A stretch of DNA of 57,174 nt from Brevibacterium picturae (GCF_030453725.1 NZ_JAKDJU010000003.1:1-57174); one strand, 5' to 3'; shown: positions 27,006 through 36,216, counted from the first letter of the stretch. Notes: generated by a model from the sequence alone, not told the origin. A program made the numbers and translations.

Positions 27006-28085
27006 TCAGTCCCCCAGCGCGTCGAGTCGCGCGGCTTTGTCAGCCGCACGGCATGAATCGATGACAGGATCGAGCTCGCCGCCGAGAACCTGGTCGAGGT
27101 TGTAGGCCTTGTACCCGGTCCGATGGTCGGTGATCCGGTTCTCGGGGAAGTTGTAGGTGCGGATCCGTTCCGAACGGTCAACAGTGCGTATTTGGGAACG
27201 TCGAATGTCCGCCGCCTCGGCTGCGGCTTCCTCCGCTTGCTTGGCCAGGATGCGGGCCCGGAGCATGCGCAGTGCCGCCTCTTTGTTCTGCAGCTGCGAT
27301 TTTTCGTTCTGGCAGCTCGCGGTGATGCCTGTGGGCACGTGGGTGATGCGCACAGCGGAGTCGGTGGTGTTCACGGACTGACCGCCCGGGCCCGAGGACC
27401 GGTAGACGTCGATGCGCAGATCGTTGTCGTCGAGCGCGACTTCCTCTGGTTCGTCCACTTCGGGAAACACCAGCACTCCGGCAGCGGAGGTGTGGATGCG
27501 TCCTTGGGATTCGGTCACGGGAACGCGTTGGACCCGGTGGACTCCGCCTTCGAATTTCACCCACCCGTAGGCACCGTCGTCCTTGGCCTTCAGCGCCAGG
27601 GTCACGTCTTTGTATCCGCCGAGATCCGAATGCGTGGCATCCAGGATCTGGGCGGACCATCCGCGCGAGTCGCTCCAACGCTGGTACATGCGCAGGAGAT
27701 CTCCGGCGAACAGCGCCGATTCGTCTCCACCCTCACCAGCCTTGATCTCGATGATGGCATCACGCGCATCGTCGGGGTCGCTGGGAACCAAGAGGTCTCT
27801 GAGTTCGGCCTCCACGTCGGTGGCCTCTTCATGCAGGCGTGCGGCCTCAGCGCCGAAATCGGCGTCGTCGGCGGCGAGTTCTTCCGCGGCGACGGCGTCG
27901 TCTTCGAGCTGGGCGAACCGACGGGCGGCGATCGCCACCTTGTCGAGTTCTGCGTAGCGCCTTGTCAGCTTCTTGGCGCGGCCAGCGTCAGCGTGCACGG
28001 CAGGATCGGAGAGTTCCGCCTGCACACGCGCATGCTCGTCGAGCAGTGCGCTGACGCTGGCCTTGAGGGTGTCATCGTCAGCCAT
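27006..28085 (-). CDS. prfA: Peptide chain release factor 1
   Basis: The 359-residue protein has the N-terminal helical domain, the central domain with GGVHRVQRVPVTESQGRIHTSAAGVLV, and the GGQ loop in RSSGPGGQSVNTTDSAVRITH. The codon-recognition loop is of the PxT type expected for RF1, which reads UAA and UAG. The start ATG is one base after the rho stop. In many actinobacteria rpmE (bL31) lies between rho and prfA; it is missing here. Confidence 0.97.
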   Translation of the reverse strand: MADDDTLKASVSALLDEHARVQAELSDPAVHADAGRAKKLTRRYAELDKVAIAARRFAQLEDDAVAAEELAADDADFGAEAARLHEEATDVEAELRDLLVPSDPDDARDAIIEIKAGEGGDESALFAGDLLRMYQRWSDSRGWSAQILDATHSDLGGYKDVTLALKAKDDGAYGWVKFEGGVHRVQRVPVTESQGRIHTSAAGVLVFPEVDEPEEVALDDNDLRIDVYRSSGPGGQSVNTTDSAVRITHVPTGITASCQNEKSQLQNKEAALRMLRARILAKQAEEAAAEAADIRRSQIRTVDRSERIRTYNFPENRITDHRTGYKAYNLDQVLGGELDPVIDSCRAADKAARLDALGD

Positions 28086-28086
28086 C

Positions 28087-30231
28087 TCAGTTGTTGTCGG
28101 TGGAGGACTTCTGCAACGGTGTCGTCTTCTGCACCTGCATGAGGAATTCGACGTTCGAGCCGGTTTCCTTCAGCTTCGACATGAGGAGCTCGACAGCCTG
28201 CTGCTGTTCGAGTCCGGCCAGCAGACGACGCAGCTGCCACATGACCTTGGTCTCTTCGGACGTCATCAGCATCTCTTCGCGACGGGTGCTCGACGCGTTG
28301 ACGTCGACTGCCGGGAAGATGCGCTTGTCGGCGAGCTGACGCGACAGGCGCAGCTCCATATTGCCGGTGCCCTTGAACTCCTCGAAGATGACCTCGTCCA
28401 TCTTGGATCCGGTCTCGACGAGCGCCGTGGCCAGAATGGTCAACGAGCCGCCGTTCTCGATGTTGCGGGCAGCACCGAAGAATCGCTTCGGCGGGTAGAG
28501 CGCGTTCGCGTCGACACCACCGGAGAGGATCCGACCCGAAGCGGGCTGAGCAATGTTGTAGGCGCGGCCGAGGCGAGTGAGGTTGTCAAGGAGCACGACG
28601 ACGTCGGAGCCCATTTCGACGAGACGCTTGGCGCGTTCGATCGCCAGTTCTGCGATCGTCGTGTGGTCATCGGCTGGACGGTCGAAGGTCGAAGCGATGA
28701 CTTCACCCTGCACCGCCCGCTGCATGTCCGTGACTTCCTCGGGACGTTCGTCGACGAGGACGACCATCAGGTGGACTTCCGGGTTGTTCTCGGTGATCGC
28801 GTTGGCCACCTGCTGCATGATCATCGTCTTGCCCGCCTTCGGAGGCGCCACGATGAGACCACGCTGGCCCTTGCCGATGGGAGTCACGAGATCGATGAGT
28901 CGCGTCGAGTGCAGCTTCGAGGTCGTTTCGAGACGCAGCCGCTCCTGTGGGTAGAGCGGTGTCAGCTTGGAGAAGTCGACACGGCTTCGCGCGTCGTCGA
29001 TGGTCAGACCGTTGACGGAATCGAGGCGCACCAGGGCGTCGAACTTCTCACGCTTGCTGTTGCGGTCGTTGTCTCGCGGCTGCCGGATGGCACCGGCGAC
29101 GGCGTCGCCCTTGCGCAGCTGGTTCTTGCGCACCATCGAGGCCGAGACGTAGACATCGTTGGGGCCGGGCAGGTAGCCCGAGGTGCGCAGGAATGCATAG
29201 TTGTCATGCACGTCGAGGATGCCGCCGACCGGGATGAGCACGTCATCATTGCGGATCTCCGGCTCGTCGTTGCCGCGTCCTCCGCGACGTTTGCGGTCGC
29301 GTCCGCGGCCGCGGCGGTTGCCGCGATCGTCGTCATCGTTGTTGCTGCGGCCCCGACGGCCGTTGTTCCGGTCGTTGTTGCGATCGTTCCCACGGTCGTT
29401 GCGGTCGTTGTCGTCGTTCTGACGGTTGCGACCATTTCCGCGGTCGTTGTTGCGGTCATTCCCACGGTCGTTGCGATCGTTGCTGCGGTCATTCCCACGG
29501 TCGTTGCGATCGTTCCCACGGTCGTTGCGGTCGTTGTCGTCGTTCTGACGGTTGCGACCATTTCCGCGATCGTTGCTGCGGTCATTCCCACGGTCATTGC
29601 CGCGGTCGTTGCGATCATTGCCGCGGTCACTGCGGTCGTTGCCGCGGTCGCTGTCATCGTCCTGACGACTGCGGTCGTTTCCGCGATCGCTGTGGTCCGA
29701 ACGTTCGCCCGAGTCTTCGGAGCTGTGTCCGCTGTCCTCGTTCTGGCCCTCGGAGCCACGTGAACGCGAGCGGCCGCGACGCGAACGCTGTTTGTCGGGT
29801 TCACCAGCCGAGTCGGACGAGGTGTCGTCTGCGTCCGAGGTCTCGGTGACCGCGGAGGAATCGGCGGAAGTCGAGGCGGCATCTGCGTTCTGCGAGCCGG
29901 CGGCGTCATCCTTCGACGCCGAGGCTGTGCTGCGACGAGACGGACGTCCCTTTGCTTCGGCCGGTGCCTCGTCGGAACCGCCGGAATCTTCCTTAGCTTC
30001 CTTCTCGGAGGCTGCAGATGAGGCCGGTGCGGTCTTCGGGGCTGCTTGAGCCTGGCCCGAACCGCCCTCTGAGCCTTTGTGGTTGTTGATGGCGTCGATC
30101 AGTTCGCCTTTGCGAAGTCGACGGTACCCTTTGATCCCGAGTCCCGCCGCCATTTCCTGGAGCTGGGGCAGACGCAAAGCGGTCAGACTGCCGGTGCGTG
30201 GTGTGGAATCTTGAGTAGTGGTTTCAGACAC
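28087..30231 (-). CDS. rho: Transcription termination factor Rho with long polar insertion
   Basis: From GTG 30231 (GAAGGA site upstream) the protein has 714 residues, against about 420 in E. coli. Residues 14-50 are the Rho N-terminal helical domain. Residues about 52-325 are a disordered insertion: first Ala/Ser/Asp/Glu-rich, then Arg/Asn/Asp/Gly repeats (181-290), then a basic RGGRG-type run. The cold-shock RNA-binding domain follows (about 330-385), then the ATPase with Walker A VAPPKAGKT (461-469) and the Q/R-loop regions. High-GC bacteria often have such insertions, which strengthen RNA binding. It probably terminates transcripts as the normal hexameric helicase. Confidence 0.96.
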   Translation of the reverse strand: MSETTTQDSTPRTGSLTALRLPQLQEMAAGLGIKGYRRLRKGELIDAINNHKGSEGGSGQAQAAPKTAPASSAASEKEAKEDSGGSDEAPAEAKGRPSRRSTASASKDDAAGSQNADAASTSADSSAVTETSDADDTSSDSAGEPDKQRSRRGRSRSRGSEGQNEDSGHSSEDSGERSDHSDRGNDRSRQDDDSDRGNDRSDRGNDRNDRGNDRGNDRSNDRGNGRNRQNDDNDRNDRGNDRNDRGNDRSNDRNDRGNDRNNDRGNGRNRQNDDNDRNDRGNDRNNDRNNGRRGRSNNDDDDRGNRRGRGRDRKRRGGRGNDEPEIRNDDVLIPVGGILDVHDNYAFLRTSGYLPGPNDVYVSASMVRKNQLRKGDAVAGAIRQPRDNDRNSKREKFDALVRLDSVNGLTIDDARSRVDFSKLTPLYPQERLRLETTSKLHSTRLIDLVTPIGKGQRGLIVAPPKAGKTMIMQQVANAITENNPEVHLMVVLVDERPEEVTDMQRAVQGEVIASTFDRPADDHTTIAELAIERAKRLVEMGSDVVVLLDNLTRLGRAYNIAQPASGRILSGGVDANALYPPKRFFGAARNIENGGSLTILATALVETGSKMDEVIFEEFKGTGNMELRLSRQLADKRIFPAVDVNASSTRREEMLMTSEETKVMWQLRRLLAGLEQQQAVELLMSKLKETGSNVEFLMQVQKTTPLQKSSTDNN
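29380..29631 (-). repeat. 126-base tandem duplication inside rho
   Basis: Two adjacent copies of a 126-base unit (period from 29380 to 29506), near-identical over their first 85 or so bases, encode a repeated 42-residue block; copies of DRGNGRNRQNDDNDRNDRGN begin at residues 221 and 263 of Rho. Shorter 9-18-base RGND/RND units flank them. This looks like replication-slippage or recombination growth of a low-complexity segment. Confidence 0.85.
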
Positions 30232-30366
30232 GAAGGTCCTTCTCCCTCTTTCGGCCGTGCGGCAAGAGCCGTTTACTCACGGCGACGGAAACACCGTTGA
30301 CGGTGCATTGTGAAAGATAACCTGCCTAAGAATGAGCAGGAGACGTTCCAGAATGTGTGAAATAGA

Positions 30367-30405
30367 CAGTGGGTTCTCGATGCATACCGCAGAACCCGAT
30401 CACTG
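30367..30405 (-). terminator. Candidate terminator downstream of thrB
   Basis: In the 225-base gap between rho and thrB, GGGTTCT (30371-30377) pairs with AGAACCC (30391-30397), and outer CAGTG/CACTG arms can extend the stem. It lies about 50 bases after thrB on the minus strand and could end the thr transcript. The T-run is poor. I see no other clear element in this gap apart from the rho ribosome site. Confidence 0.45.
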
Positions 30406-30456
30406 ACGGAACTCCCTCAGTTTACGTGCTCAACGGCGATCATGCGAATCCGATGC

Positions 30457-31365
30457 CTAATTCTTTTGCTTCACCCGATATCCTCCAAGGTCAATGGAGG
30501 TGTGTATGAGCGTGACTGCTGCAGGAACCAGCGTCCGGGGAACCGACCCCGCAAGCACGAGGACGGTTGGTCCGGCGCCTGAGATCACCGCGGGCAGGCC
30601 ATCGGCTCGCAGCGCGTCGACGAGTGCCATCGATTCCGGGTACGCGTCACGCCGGTATTCCTGATGCAGGCGTTCGTCGGTGGCCTCCAGCAGAACTGAG
30701 GCATCGGTGACGAAACCGTGGATGAGCAGCGCGGCTCGAGCGGAGTTCTCCGCAGCGACTGAATGGTCGACGGATGCGGGGATCACGCTGCGGGCGATCT
30801 GGGTGTCCAGTCGCACATCGGGCACCAGCACGGTCACCTCGGCGACGGTGTTTGCCGGGATCTGCCACGACCGTGCAGGGTCCGGAAGGGCGATCGTCAG
30901 TCCCCCGGAGACTGCGGGCGCTGCATTGTCCGGGTGTCCCTCGAGATCGGAGGCGAGTTCGAGCACCCGCTGTCTGCTCAGTCTCTCACCACCGGCATGG
31001 GCACCGACCTCACCGGCCAATGCGATTGCACCCACGATCGCGGCCGCTGAGGAACCGAGACCGCGGGAATGCGGTATCCGATTGACACACTCCAGGCTGA
31101 GTCGCTCCACCAGATCGACGGGAGCCTTCGGGTACTCGGCTCGGAGCACATCGCCGATCACTCGCATGATGAGATGGGACCGATCCGTCGGCAGGGTCTC
31201 GGCACTCTCCCCCGCCACTCTCACGCAGCTGCTGGGGTCGACGGGTCCGTCATGGATCGTCAGGGTCAGTGTGTCGAAGATCCCCAGTCCGAGACCGAAG
31301 GAGTCATAACCGGGGCCCAGGTTCGCCGAGGTGGCAGGAACCTCGATCTGGATCCTCACGCTCAC
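30457..31365 (-). CDS. thrB: Homoserine kinase
   Basis: The 302-residue protein is a GHMP kinase: N-terminal VPATSANLGPGYDSFGLGL, the ATP loop RIPHSRGLGSSAAAIVGAI (about 96-115) and the C-terminal AVISGAGPTVLVLAG. It phosphorylates homoserine to O-phosphohomoserine for threonine synthesis. Its start overlaps the thrC stop by four bases, so the two are translationally coupled. Confidence 0.97.
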   Translation of the reverse strand: MSVRIQIEVPATSANLGPGYDSFGLGLGIFDTLTLTIHDGPVDPSSCVRVAGESAETLPTDRSHLIMRVIGDVLRAEYPKAPVDLVERLSLECVNRIPHSRGLGSSAAAIVGAIALAGEVGAHAGGERLSRQRVLELASDLEGHPDNAAPAVSGGLTIALPDPARSWQIPANTVAEVTVLVPDVRLDTQIARSVIPASVDHSVAAENSARAALLIHGFVTDASVLLEATDERLHQEYRRDAYPESMALVDALRADGLPAVISGAGPTVLVLAGSVPRTLVPAAVTLIHTSIDLGGYRVKQKN

Positions 31366-32450
31366 CTGTCTTCGAGCCCGAGAGCCCGTGCGGCACTGAC
31401 GGCATCGACAGAGACCCGCTGCGGCTCGATCTCGGATCCATCGGCCATGTGCAGTGCCCAGCTGGGATCCTTGAGCCCGTGACCGGTCACGGTGACCGCG
31501 ATCCTCGCCCCGGCAGGGACCTTCCCCGCTTCGGACATCTTCAGCAGTCCAGCCACCGATGATGCCGAACCGGGTTCGACGAAGATGCCCTCTTCTCGGG
31601 ACAGGATCTTGTGTGCGCGAAGGATTTCGTCGTCAGTGACCGAGTCGATGACTCCGCCGGAGGAGTCACGGGCCTCGATGGCCTGCTGCCAACTGGCCGG
31701 ATTGCCGATCCGGATGGCTGTGGCAATCGTGTCGGGTTCGTCCACGGGGTGGCCGAGCACGATCGGAGCCGAGCCTGCGGCCTGGAATCCCCACATCTGC
31801 GGCAGTCGAGTCGAGGCTCCGATCTCCTGGTACTGGCGGTAGCCCTTCCAGTATGCGGTGATGTTGCCCGCGTTGCCCACGGGCAGCACGTGGATGTCAG
31901 GGGCGTCGCCCAGGACGTCGACGACCTCGAAGGACGCGGTCTTCTGACCCTCGATGCGATCCGGGTTGACGGAGTTGACGAGGTGGACGGGGTAGGACTC
32001 GGAGAGCTTCCGGCACAGAGTCAGACAGTCATCGAAGTTTCCGTCGACCTCCAGCAACGTGGCCCCATGGGCGATGGCCTGGCTCATCTTGCCCGGAGCG
32101 ATCTTGCCCGTGGGCACAAGCACGGCGCAGGTCAGTCCGGCCTTGGTCGCGTACGCCGCCGCTGAAGCCGAGGTATTGCCTGTCGATGCGCAGATCACGG
32201 CCTTTGCACCGTGGGCCGCGGCCTTCGTGATGGCCATCGTCATGCCCCGGTCCTTGAAGGACGCTGTCGGGTTGAGGCCTTCGTACTTCACCCACACCTC
32301 GGCGCCGGTGAGCTCACTGAGCTTCTGCGCGCGGATGAGCGGAGTTCCGCCCTCCCCCAGCGTCACGGCCGGTGTGGTTTCGGCGATGTCGAGGAGGCTG
32401 CGGTATTCCTCGACGACACCCTGCCACTGCTTTTTGGGGAATTCGCTCAT
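31362..32450 (-). CDS. thrC: Threonine synthase
   Basis: The 362-residue PLP enzyme has the cofactor Lys in NPTASFKDRGMTMA and the phosphate loop region PVGNAGNITAYWKG. It turns O-phosphohomoserine into threonine. Length and motifs match the short bacterial threonine synthase class. Four-base overlaps at both ends couple it to hom and thrB. Confidence 0.97.
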   Translation of the reverse strand: MSEFPKKQWQGVVEEYRSLLDIAETTPAVTLGEGGTPLIRAQKLSELTGAEVWVKYEGLNPTASFKDRGMTMAITKAAAHGAKAVICASTGNTSASAAAYATKAGLTCAVLVPTGKIAPGKMSQAIAHGATLLEVDGNFDDCLTLCRKLSESYPVHLVNSVNPDRIEGQKTASFEVVDVLGDAPDIHVLPVGNAGNITAYWKGYRQYQEIGASTRLPQMWGFQAAGSAPIVLGHPVDEPDTIATAIRIGNPASWQQAIEARDSSGGVIDSVTDDEILRAHKILSREEGIFVEPGSASSVAGLLKMSEAGKVPAGARIAVTVTGHGLKDPSWALHMADGSEIEPQRVSVDAVSAARALGLEDR

Positions 32451-33760
32451 TGGGATTGTCCTTCTACGCGGATCACGGAGTTGACGGCGCGCACCACGGA
32501 GAGATCGCCGAGGCGCTCGACGGTCCCCCGCAGGATCGCGTCGGTATTCGAGTGAGTGGCGAGCACGAGCTTCGCGTGCTGAGTGCCCTGGTCGTCGGTC
32601 TCGCCCACCGTTTGACGCATGAGCTCGATCGACGCGCCTTCGTCGGAGAAGACCTCGGAGACGGCGGCGAGGACACCCGGGCGATCGACGACGTCGAGTG
32701 TGATGTGGTACCGGGTGGTGATCGCCGATATCGGCAGGATCGTCGAGTCCTTGTGGAAGGGGCGCTCGTACTGGCCACGACCGCCGAGGACCTTCCGACG
32801 GGCCACGGAGACGACATCGCCGAGGACCGCAGACGCCGTCGGCTCGCCGCCGGCACCTTGCCCGTAGAACATCAGCGAGCCTGCCGCTTCGGCCTCGATG
32901 AAGACCGCGTTGAAGGCACCGCGGACTGTCGCCAGCGGATGACTGCGCCCGAGCAGGGCCGGGTAGACGCGTGCCGAGAGGCCGGCGCCCGCGGACGAGT
33001 CGCTGACACGTTCGCAGACGGCGAGGAGTTTGATGACGAATCCCTGGTCCCGAGCCGTAGCGACCATGTCGGGGGTGATGTCTGCGATGCCTTCGACGTG
33101 GACATCGTCAATCGTGACCGGAGCGTGGAAAGCCAGCGAAGCGAGGATGGCGGCCTTGGCGGCGGCATCGTGGCCACCGACGTCGGCAGTCGGGTCCGCC
33201 TCGGCGAATCCCAGCTCCTGCGCGGTCCCAAGCGCCTCATCGAAGCTCCAGCCCTCGGAGTCCATCTGATCGAGGATGTAGTTGGTCGTGCCATTGACGA
33301 TGCCCATGATCCGATCGATCCGGTCCCCCGCCAGTGAGTCGCCGACCGGGCGGATGATCGGAATGGCACCGGCCACTGCGGCTTCATGTTCGAGGCGAAC
33401 GCCGGCGGTGTCTGCTGCGGACATGAGCTCACCGTAATTGGCTGCCAGCAGTGCCTTATTGGCGGTGACGACGGAGGAACCGTGGTCGAGCGCCGACCGG
33501 ATGAGGGTTTTGGCCGGCTCGATGCCGCCCATCAGCTCGATGACGATATCGGCGCCGGCGATGGCAGTCTCTGCATCCGTCGTCAGCAGGCTCGGGTCGA
33601 TCCCCGGACGCTGCCTCGAGGTGTCGCGGACGACAATGGCGCTCAACTCGAGGGGCGCACCGATCCTTTCAGCCAGAGCCTCGTTCCGGTTCTGGATGCG
33701 GGCGGCCACTTCGGCGCCGACGACTCCACATCCGAGCATGGCAACTTTCAAAGCCTGCAT
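32447..33760 (-). CDS. hom: Homoserine dehydrogenase with C-terminal ACT domain
   Basis: The 437-residue enzyme has an N-terminal Rossmann fold (VAMLGCGVVGAEVA), the catalytic domain with GIVNGTTNYILDQM, and ADPTADVGGHDAAAKAAILASLAF. A C-terminal ACT domain (YHITLDVVDRPGVLAAVSEVFSDEGASI, about 350 onward) is the site of threonine feedback inhibition in this family. It reduces aspartate semialdehyde to homoserine. It follows lysA by about 37 bases and overlaps thrC by four. Confidence 0.97.
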   Translation of the reverse strand: MQALKVAMLGCGVVGAEVAARIQNRNEALAERIGAPLELSAIVVRDTSRQRPGIDPSLLTTDAETAIAGADIVIELMGGIEPAKTLIRSALDHGSSVVTANKALLAANYGELMSAADTAGVRLEHEAAVAGAIPIIRPVGDSLAGDRIDRIMGIVNGTTNYILDQMDSEGWSFDEALGTAQELGFAEADPTADVGGHDAAAKAAILASLAFHAPVTIDDVHVEGIADITPDMVATARDQGFVIKLLAVCERVSDSSAGAGLSARVYPALLGRSHPLATVRGAFNAVFIEAEAAGSLMFYGQGAGGEPTASAVLGDVVSVARRKVLGGRGQYERPFHKDSTILPISAITTRYHITLDVVDRPGVLAAVSEVFSDEGASIELMRQTVGETDDQGTQHAKLVLATHSNTDAILRGTVERLGDLSVVRAVNSVIRVEGQSQ

Positions 33761-33797
33761 ATGTTCACCTTTTCACTGTCTTCAATGGCACTCACAC

Positions 33798-35228
33798 TTA
33801 CTCTCCGGCGCTCATTCCCGGGTCGCTGCGCAACATCTGAGAGTAGTCCTCGGGCGTCACGATCCACTCAACCTTATCCGCTGTCACGGCTAGGACTCCT
33901 GGTTTGGGCAGGTGGTTGTAGTTATTGGCCAGTGACCGGCAGTAGGCGCCGGTGCTCGGGACCGCGACGAGGTCGCCCGAGGACACATCGGCTCCCATGT
34001 ATTCGTCTCGGACGATGATGTCGCCGGACTCACAGTGCTTGCCCACGACACGCACGATGGCCGGTTCGGCACTGGAGTTCCGATTGGCCAAGCTACACGA
34101 ATAGTCAGCATCATAGAGAGCTGTCCGGATATTGTCGCTCATCCCACCGTCGACTGCGACGTAGGTCCGGATCCCGTTGTCCGTGTCGACCTCTTTGACG
34201 GTGCCGACCCGATAGAGGGTGAACATGGACGGGGACACGATCGCACGTCCGGGCTCGATGGAGATGCGGGGCACGTTCGTGCCCAGTCCACGGCATTCCT
34301 TGGCGACCACCTCGGCGAGTTCCTGCGCCATCTCTGCCACTGGAATCGGTGTGTCCTGTGAGGTGTAGCGGATGCCGAAGCCACCGCCCAGATCGACATC
34401 GGGCAGATCGACACCGTGTTCGGCCATGATTTCGGCCCGCAGTCCCAGCACGCGGGCGGCAGCCACCTGGAAGCCGGAGATGTCGAAGATCTGTGAGCCG
34501 ATGTGGGAGTGAAGTCCGTCGAAGCGCAGGTGAGCGGAATTCGCGACCGCCTCGGCGGCCTTCGCTGCTGTGCCGGCCGATACGGACAGGCCGAACTTCT
34601 GGTCCTCATGAGCTGTGGCGATGAAGTCGTGGGTGTGTGCCTCGACTCCCACCGTGACGCGCAGCATGACCGGGGCAACGGTTCCCTTTGCGGCCGCAAT
34701 CGATTCGAGGAGCGTGATCTCGTCGAGGCTGTCGACGAAGATCCGACCCACGCCGTAGTCGAGAGCATATTCGAGCTCGGCGACAGACTTGTTGTTGCCG
34801 TGCAGGCCGACCCGGTCCCCAGGGACTCCGGCTGCACGGGCCACCATCATCTCCCCCAGGGAGCACGTGTCGAGGCCCAGGCCGGCTTCGTGGACCCAGC
34901 GGGCGACAGCGGTGCACAGAAAGGCCTTTCCCGCATAGAAGACATCGACTCCGGCCAGACCCTTCTCCGTGGAGAAGGCGGCCGAGTACGCACTGAGGTA
35001 GTTCTGCGCGCGGGCGGTGAAGTCCGCAACGTCCATCACCAGGGTCGGGGTGCCATAGCGTTCGGCGAGGTCGGTGACACTGTGCCCGGCAACGGTGAGG
35101 ACACCGGAATCGGATTTCGTCACATTGTCCGACCAGAGGCTGGGCAGGAGCGCGTTGACGTCATCGGGATAAGGCAGCCACACGGGTGCGGGGGTGGCAT
35201 GCATGGGGCCGGCGATGTGGGCAGGCAT
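33798..35228 (-). CDS. lysA: Diaminopimelate decarboxylase
   Basis: The 476-residue protein is a fold-III PLP enzyme: cofactor Lys in DVFYAGKAFLC, HGNNKS, DGLHSHIGSQI, the DLGGGFGIRY glycine loop and the EPGRAIV segment. It makes lysine from meso-diaminopimelate. Its ATG directly follows the TAA of the ArgS-like gene with no spacer, matching the argS-lysA pairing in other actinobacteria. The aspartate-family genes hom, thrC and thrB follow. Confidence 0.96.
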   Translation of the reverse strand: MPAHIAGPMHATPAPVWLPYPDDVNALLPSLWSDNVTKSDSGVLTVAGHSVTDLAERYGTPTLVMDVADFTARAQNYLSAYSAAFSTEKGLAGVDVFYAGKAFLCTAVARWVHEAGLGLDTCSLGEMMVARAAGVPGDRVGLHGNNKSVAELEYALDYGVGRIFVDSLDEITLLESIAAAKGTVAPVMLRVTVGVEAHTHDFIATAHEDQKFGLSVSAGTAAKAAEAVANSAHLRFDGLHSHIGSQIFDISGFQVAAARVLGLRAEIMAEHGVDLPDVDLGGGFGIRYTSQDTPIPVAEMAQELAEVVAKECRGLGTNVPRISIEPGRAIVSPSMFTLYRVGTVKEVDTDNGIRTYVAVDGGMSDNIRTALYDADYSCSLANRNSSAEPAIVRVVGKHCESGDIIVRDEYMGADVSSGDLVAVPSTGAYCRSLANNYNHLPKPGVLAVTADKVEWIVTPEDYSQMLRSDPGMSAGE

Positions 35229-36131
35229 TTACATCCTCTCGGGGGCGGAAGCGCCCAGTAGTCGGAGTCCTGTGGCCAGGACGATGATGGCGGCACGGTC
35301 GAGGACCAGCCGGGAAGCGTGGAGTCTCGTGATGTCCTCATCAAGGTTCGGGGTCACGGGGCAGGTATTCGCCCAGTCGTGGAACAGCTGGGAGGTGGTC
35401 TCGAGGAGGTCGGTGATGAGCTGTGGTTCGCGTAAGTCCGCGGCGCGGCGGACCGTGGAGACGAAATCGCACAGTGCGGCAGTCAGCGCGGTCTCTGCGG
35501 AATCGATCAGGGTGTCCGGGTCGAAGGCGAAGGCCCCGATTCCCGCCGAGGCACCTCGGCGTTCGACTCGACAGGCTGCTGCGTGTGCGACCTGAACGAA
35601 GTAGACAGGATTGTCTGGATGGGCTGTGCGCAGAAACCCCTTGTCGCGCAGATGCATTGACGCGGTGGTCCCTCGCGCGGCCATGAAGCGGCGCACATCC
35701 GTACCGATCGCCGGATGCGGCACACGCAGTTCGGGGCTGGCGGCGAGGCGTTCATTGACCGTGGTCTCGATCCGCTGCGCTGTGGCGCGATCCGGGCCGA
35801 ATTCCCGGTTGGCATCGACGATGTCCGCGGCGCTCCGGGCGAGGCTGCGAGTGCTGACTGTGATGTTGAGGAAGCCAGGTCCCGCCACATCGACTCCGGC
35901 CACCCTGGTGTCTTCGCGCAGAATCGACGCGATCTCCTCTGCCAGGTTCCTGGGGTCGGTGCACAGAGCCTGAGCGCTGCGCAGTGCGATGGTTGAGGTC
36001 CAGTCCCCGTGGTGCCGTGCCCTCGACCGGCGGAGGGTCGGGTCCGGAACACGGTCGCTGACGATTCCTCGTGCGGCGGCGATGCTGGCCAGCGCACGCG
36101 CCAGAGCGGTCTGCAGAAGTTCCGGGGTCAC
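35229..36131 (-). CDS. ArgS-like protein lacking the catalytic core (N-domain plus DALR domain)
   Basis: The 300-residue protein joins two parts of arginyl-tRNA synthetase. Residues about 1-112 fit the ArgS N-terminal tRNA-recognition domain, including the HGDWTSTIALRSAQ helix and VDVAGPGFLNITVS. Residues about 144-300 fit the DALR anticodon-binding domain: DVRRFMAARG, the hallmark NPVYFVQVAHAAACRV, REPQLITDLLETTSQLFHDW and the terminal LLGASAPERM. The Rossmann aminoacylation core with HIGH and KMSKS motifs is absent, and only about 30 residues link the parts, so it cannot charge tRNA. It occupies the argS position before lysA. It may bind tRNA-Arg or regulate lysine genes; function unknown. 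A real ArgS should exist outside this window. Confidence 0.88.
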   Translation of the reverse strand: MTPELLQTALARALASIAAARGIVSDRVPDPTLRRSRARHHGDWTSTIALRSAQALCTDPRNLAEEIASILREDTRVAGVDVAGPGFLNITVSTRSLARSAADIVDANREFGPDRATAQRIETTVNERLAASPELRVPHPAIGTDVRRFMAARGTTASMHLRDKGFLRTAHPDNPVYFVQVAHAAACRVERRGASAGIGAFAFDPDTLIDSAETALTAALCDFVSTVRRAADLREPQLITDLLETTSQLFHDWANTCPVTPNLDEDITRLHASRLVLDRAAIIVLATGLRLLGASAPERM

Positions 36132-36216
36132 CCGATCAGATTACTCGTCTCCGCTTGTCGACGGCGAATCAGACTTCACAGTCGTCATCATCGTCTCGGT
36201 TGACGACGTCTCCCGA

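Noticed and set aside
25256..27064. Plus-strand open frame of 602 residues
   Set aside because: Antisense to wecA, tsaC and prmC, all with clear motifs.
29380..29700. Repeated units resembling a CRISPR array
   Set aside because: The units are in frame within rho, lack unique spacers of constant length and encode repeats of a protein.
27973..29763. Long plus-strand open frame with a Val/Ala/Ile-rich stretch that looks like membrane helices
   Set aside because: It is the antisense of prfA and of the repeat insertion in rho; the hydrophobic pattern is only the complement of the Arg/Asn/Asp codon repeats.
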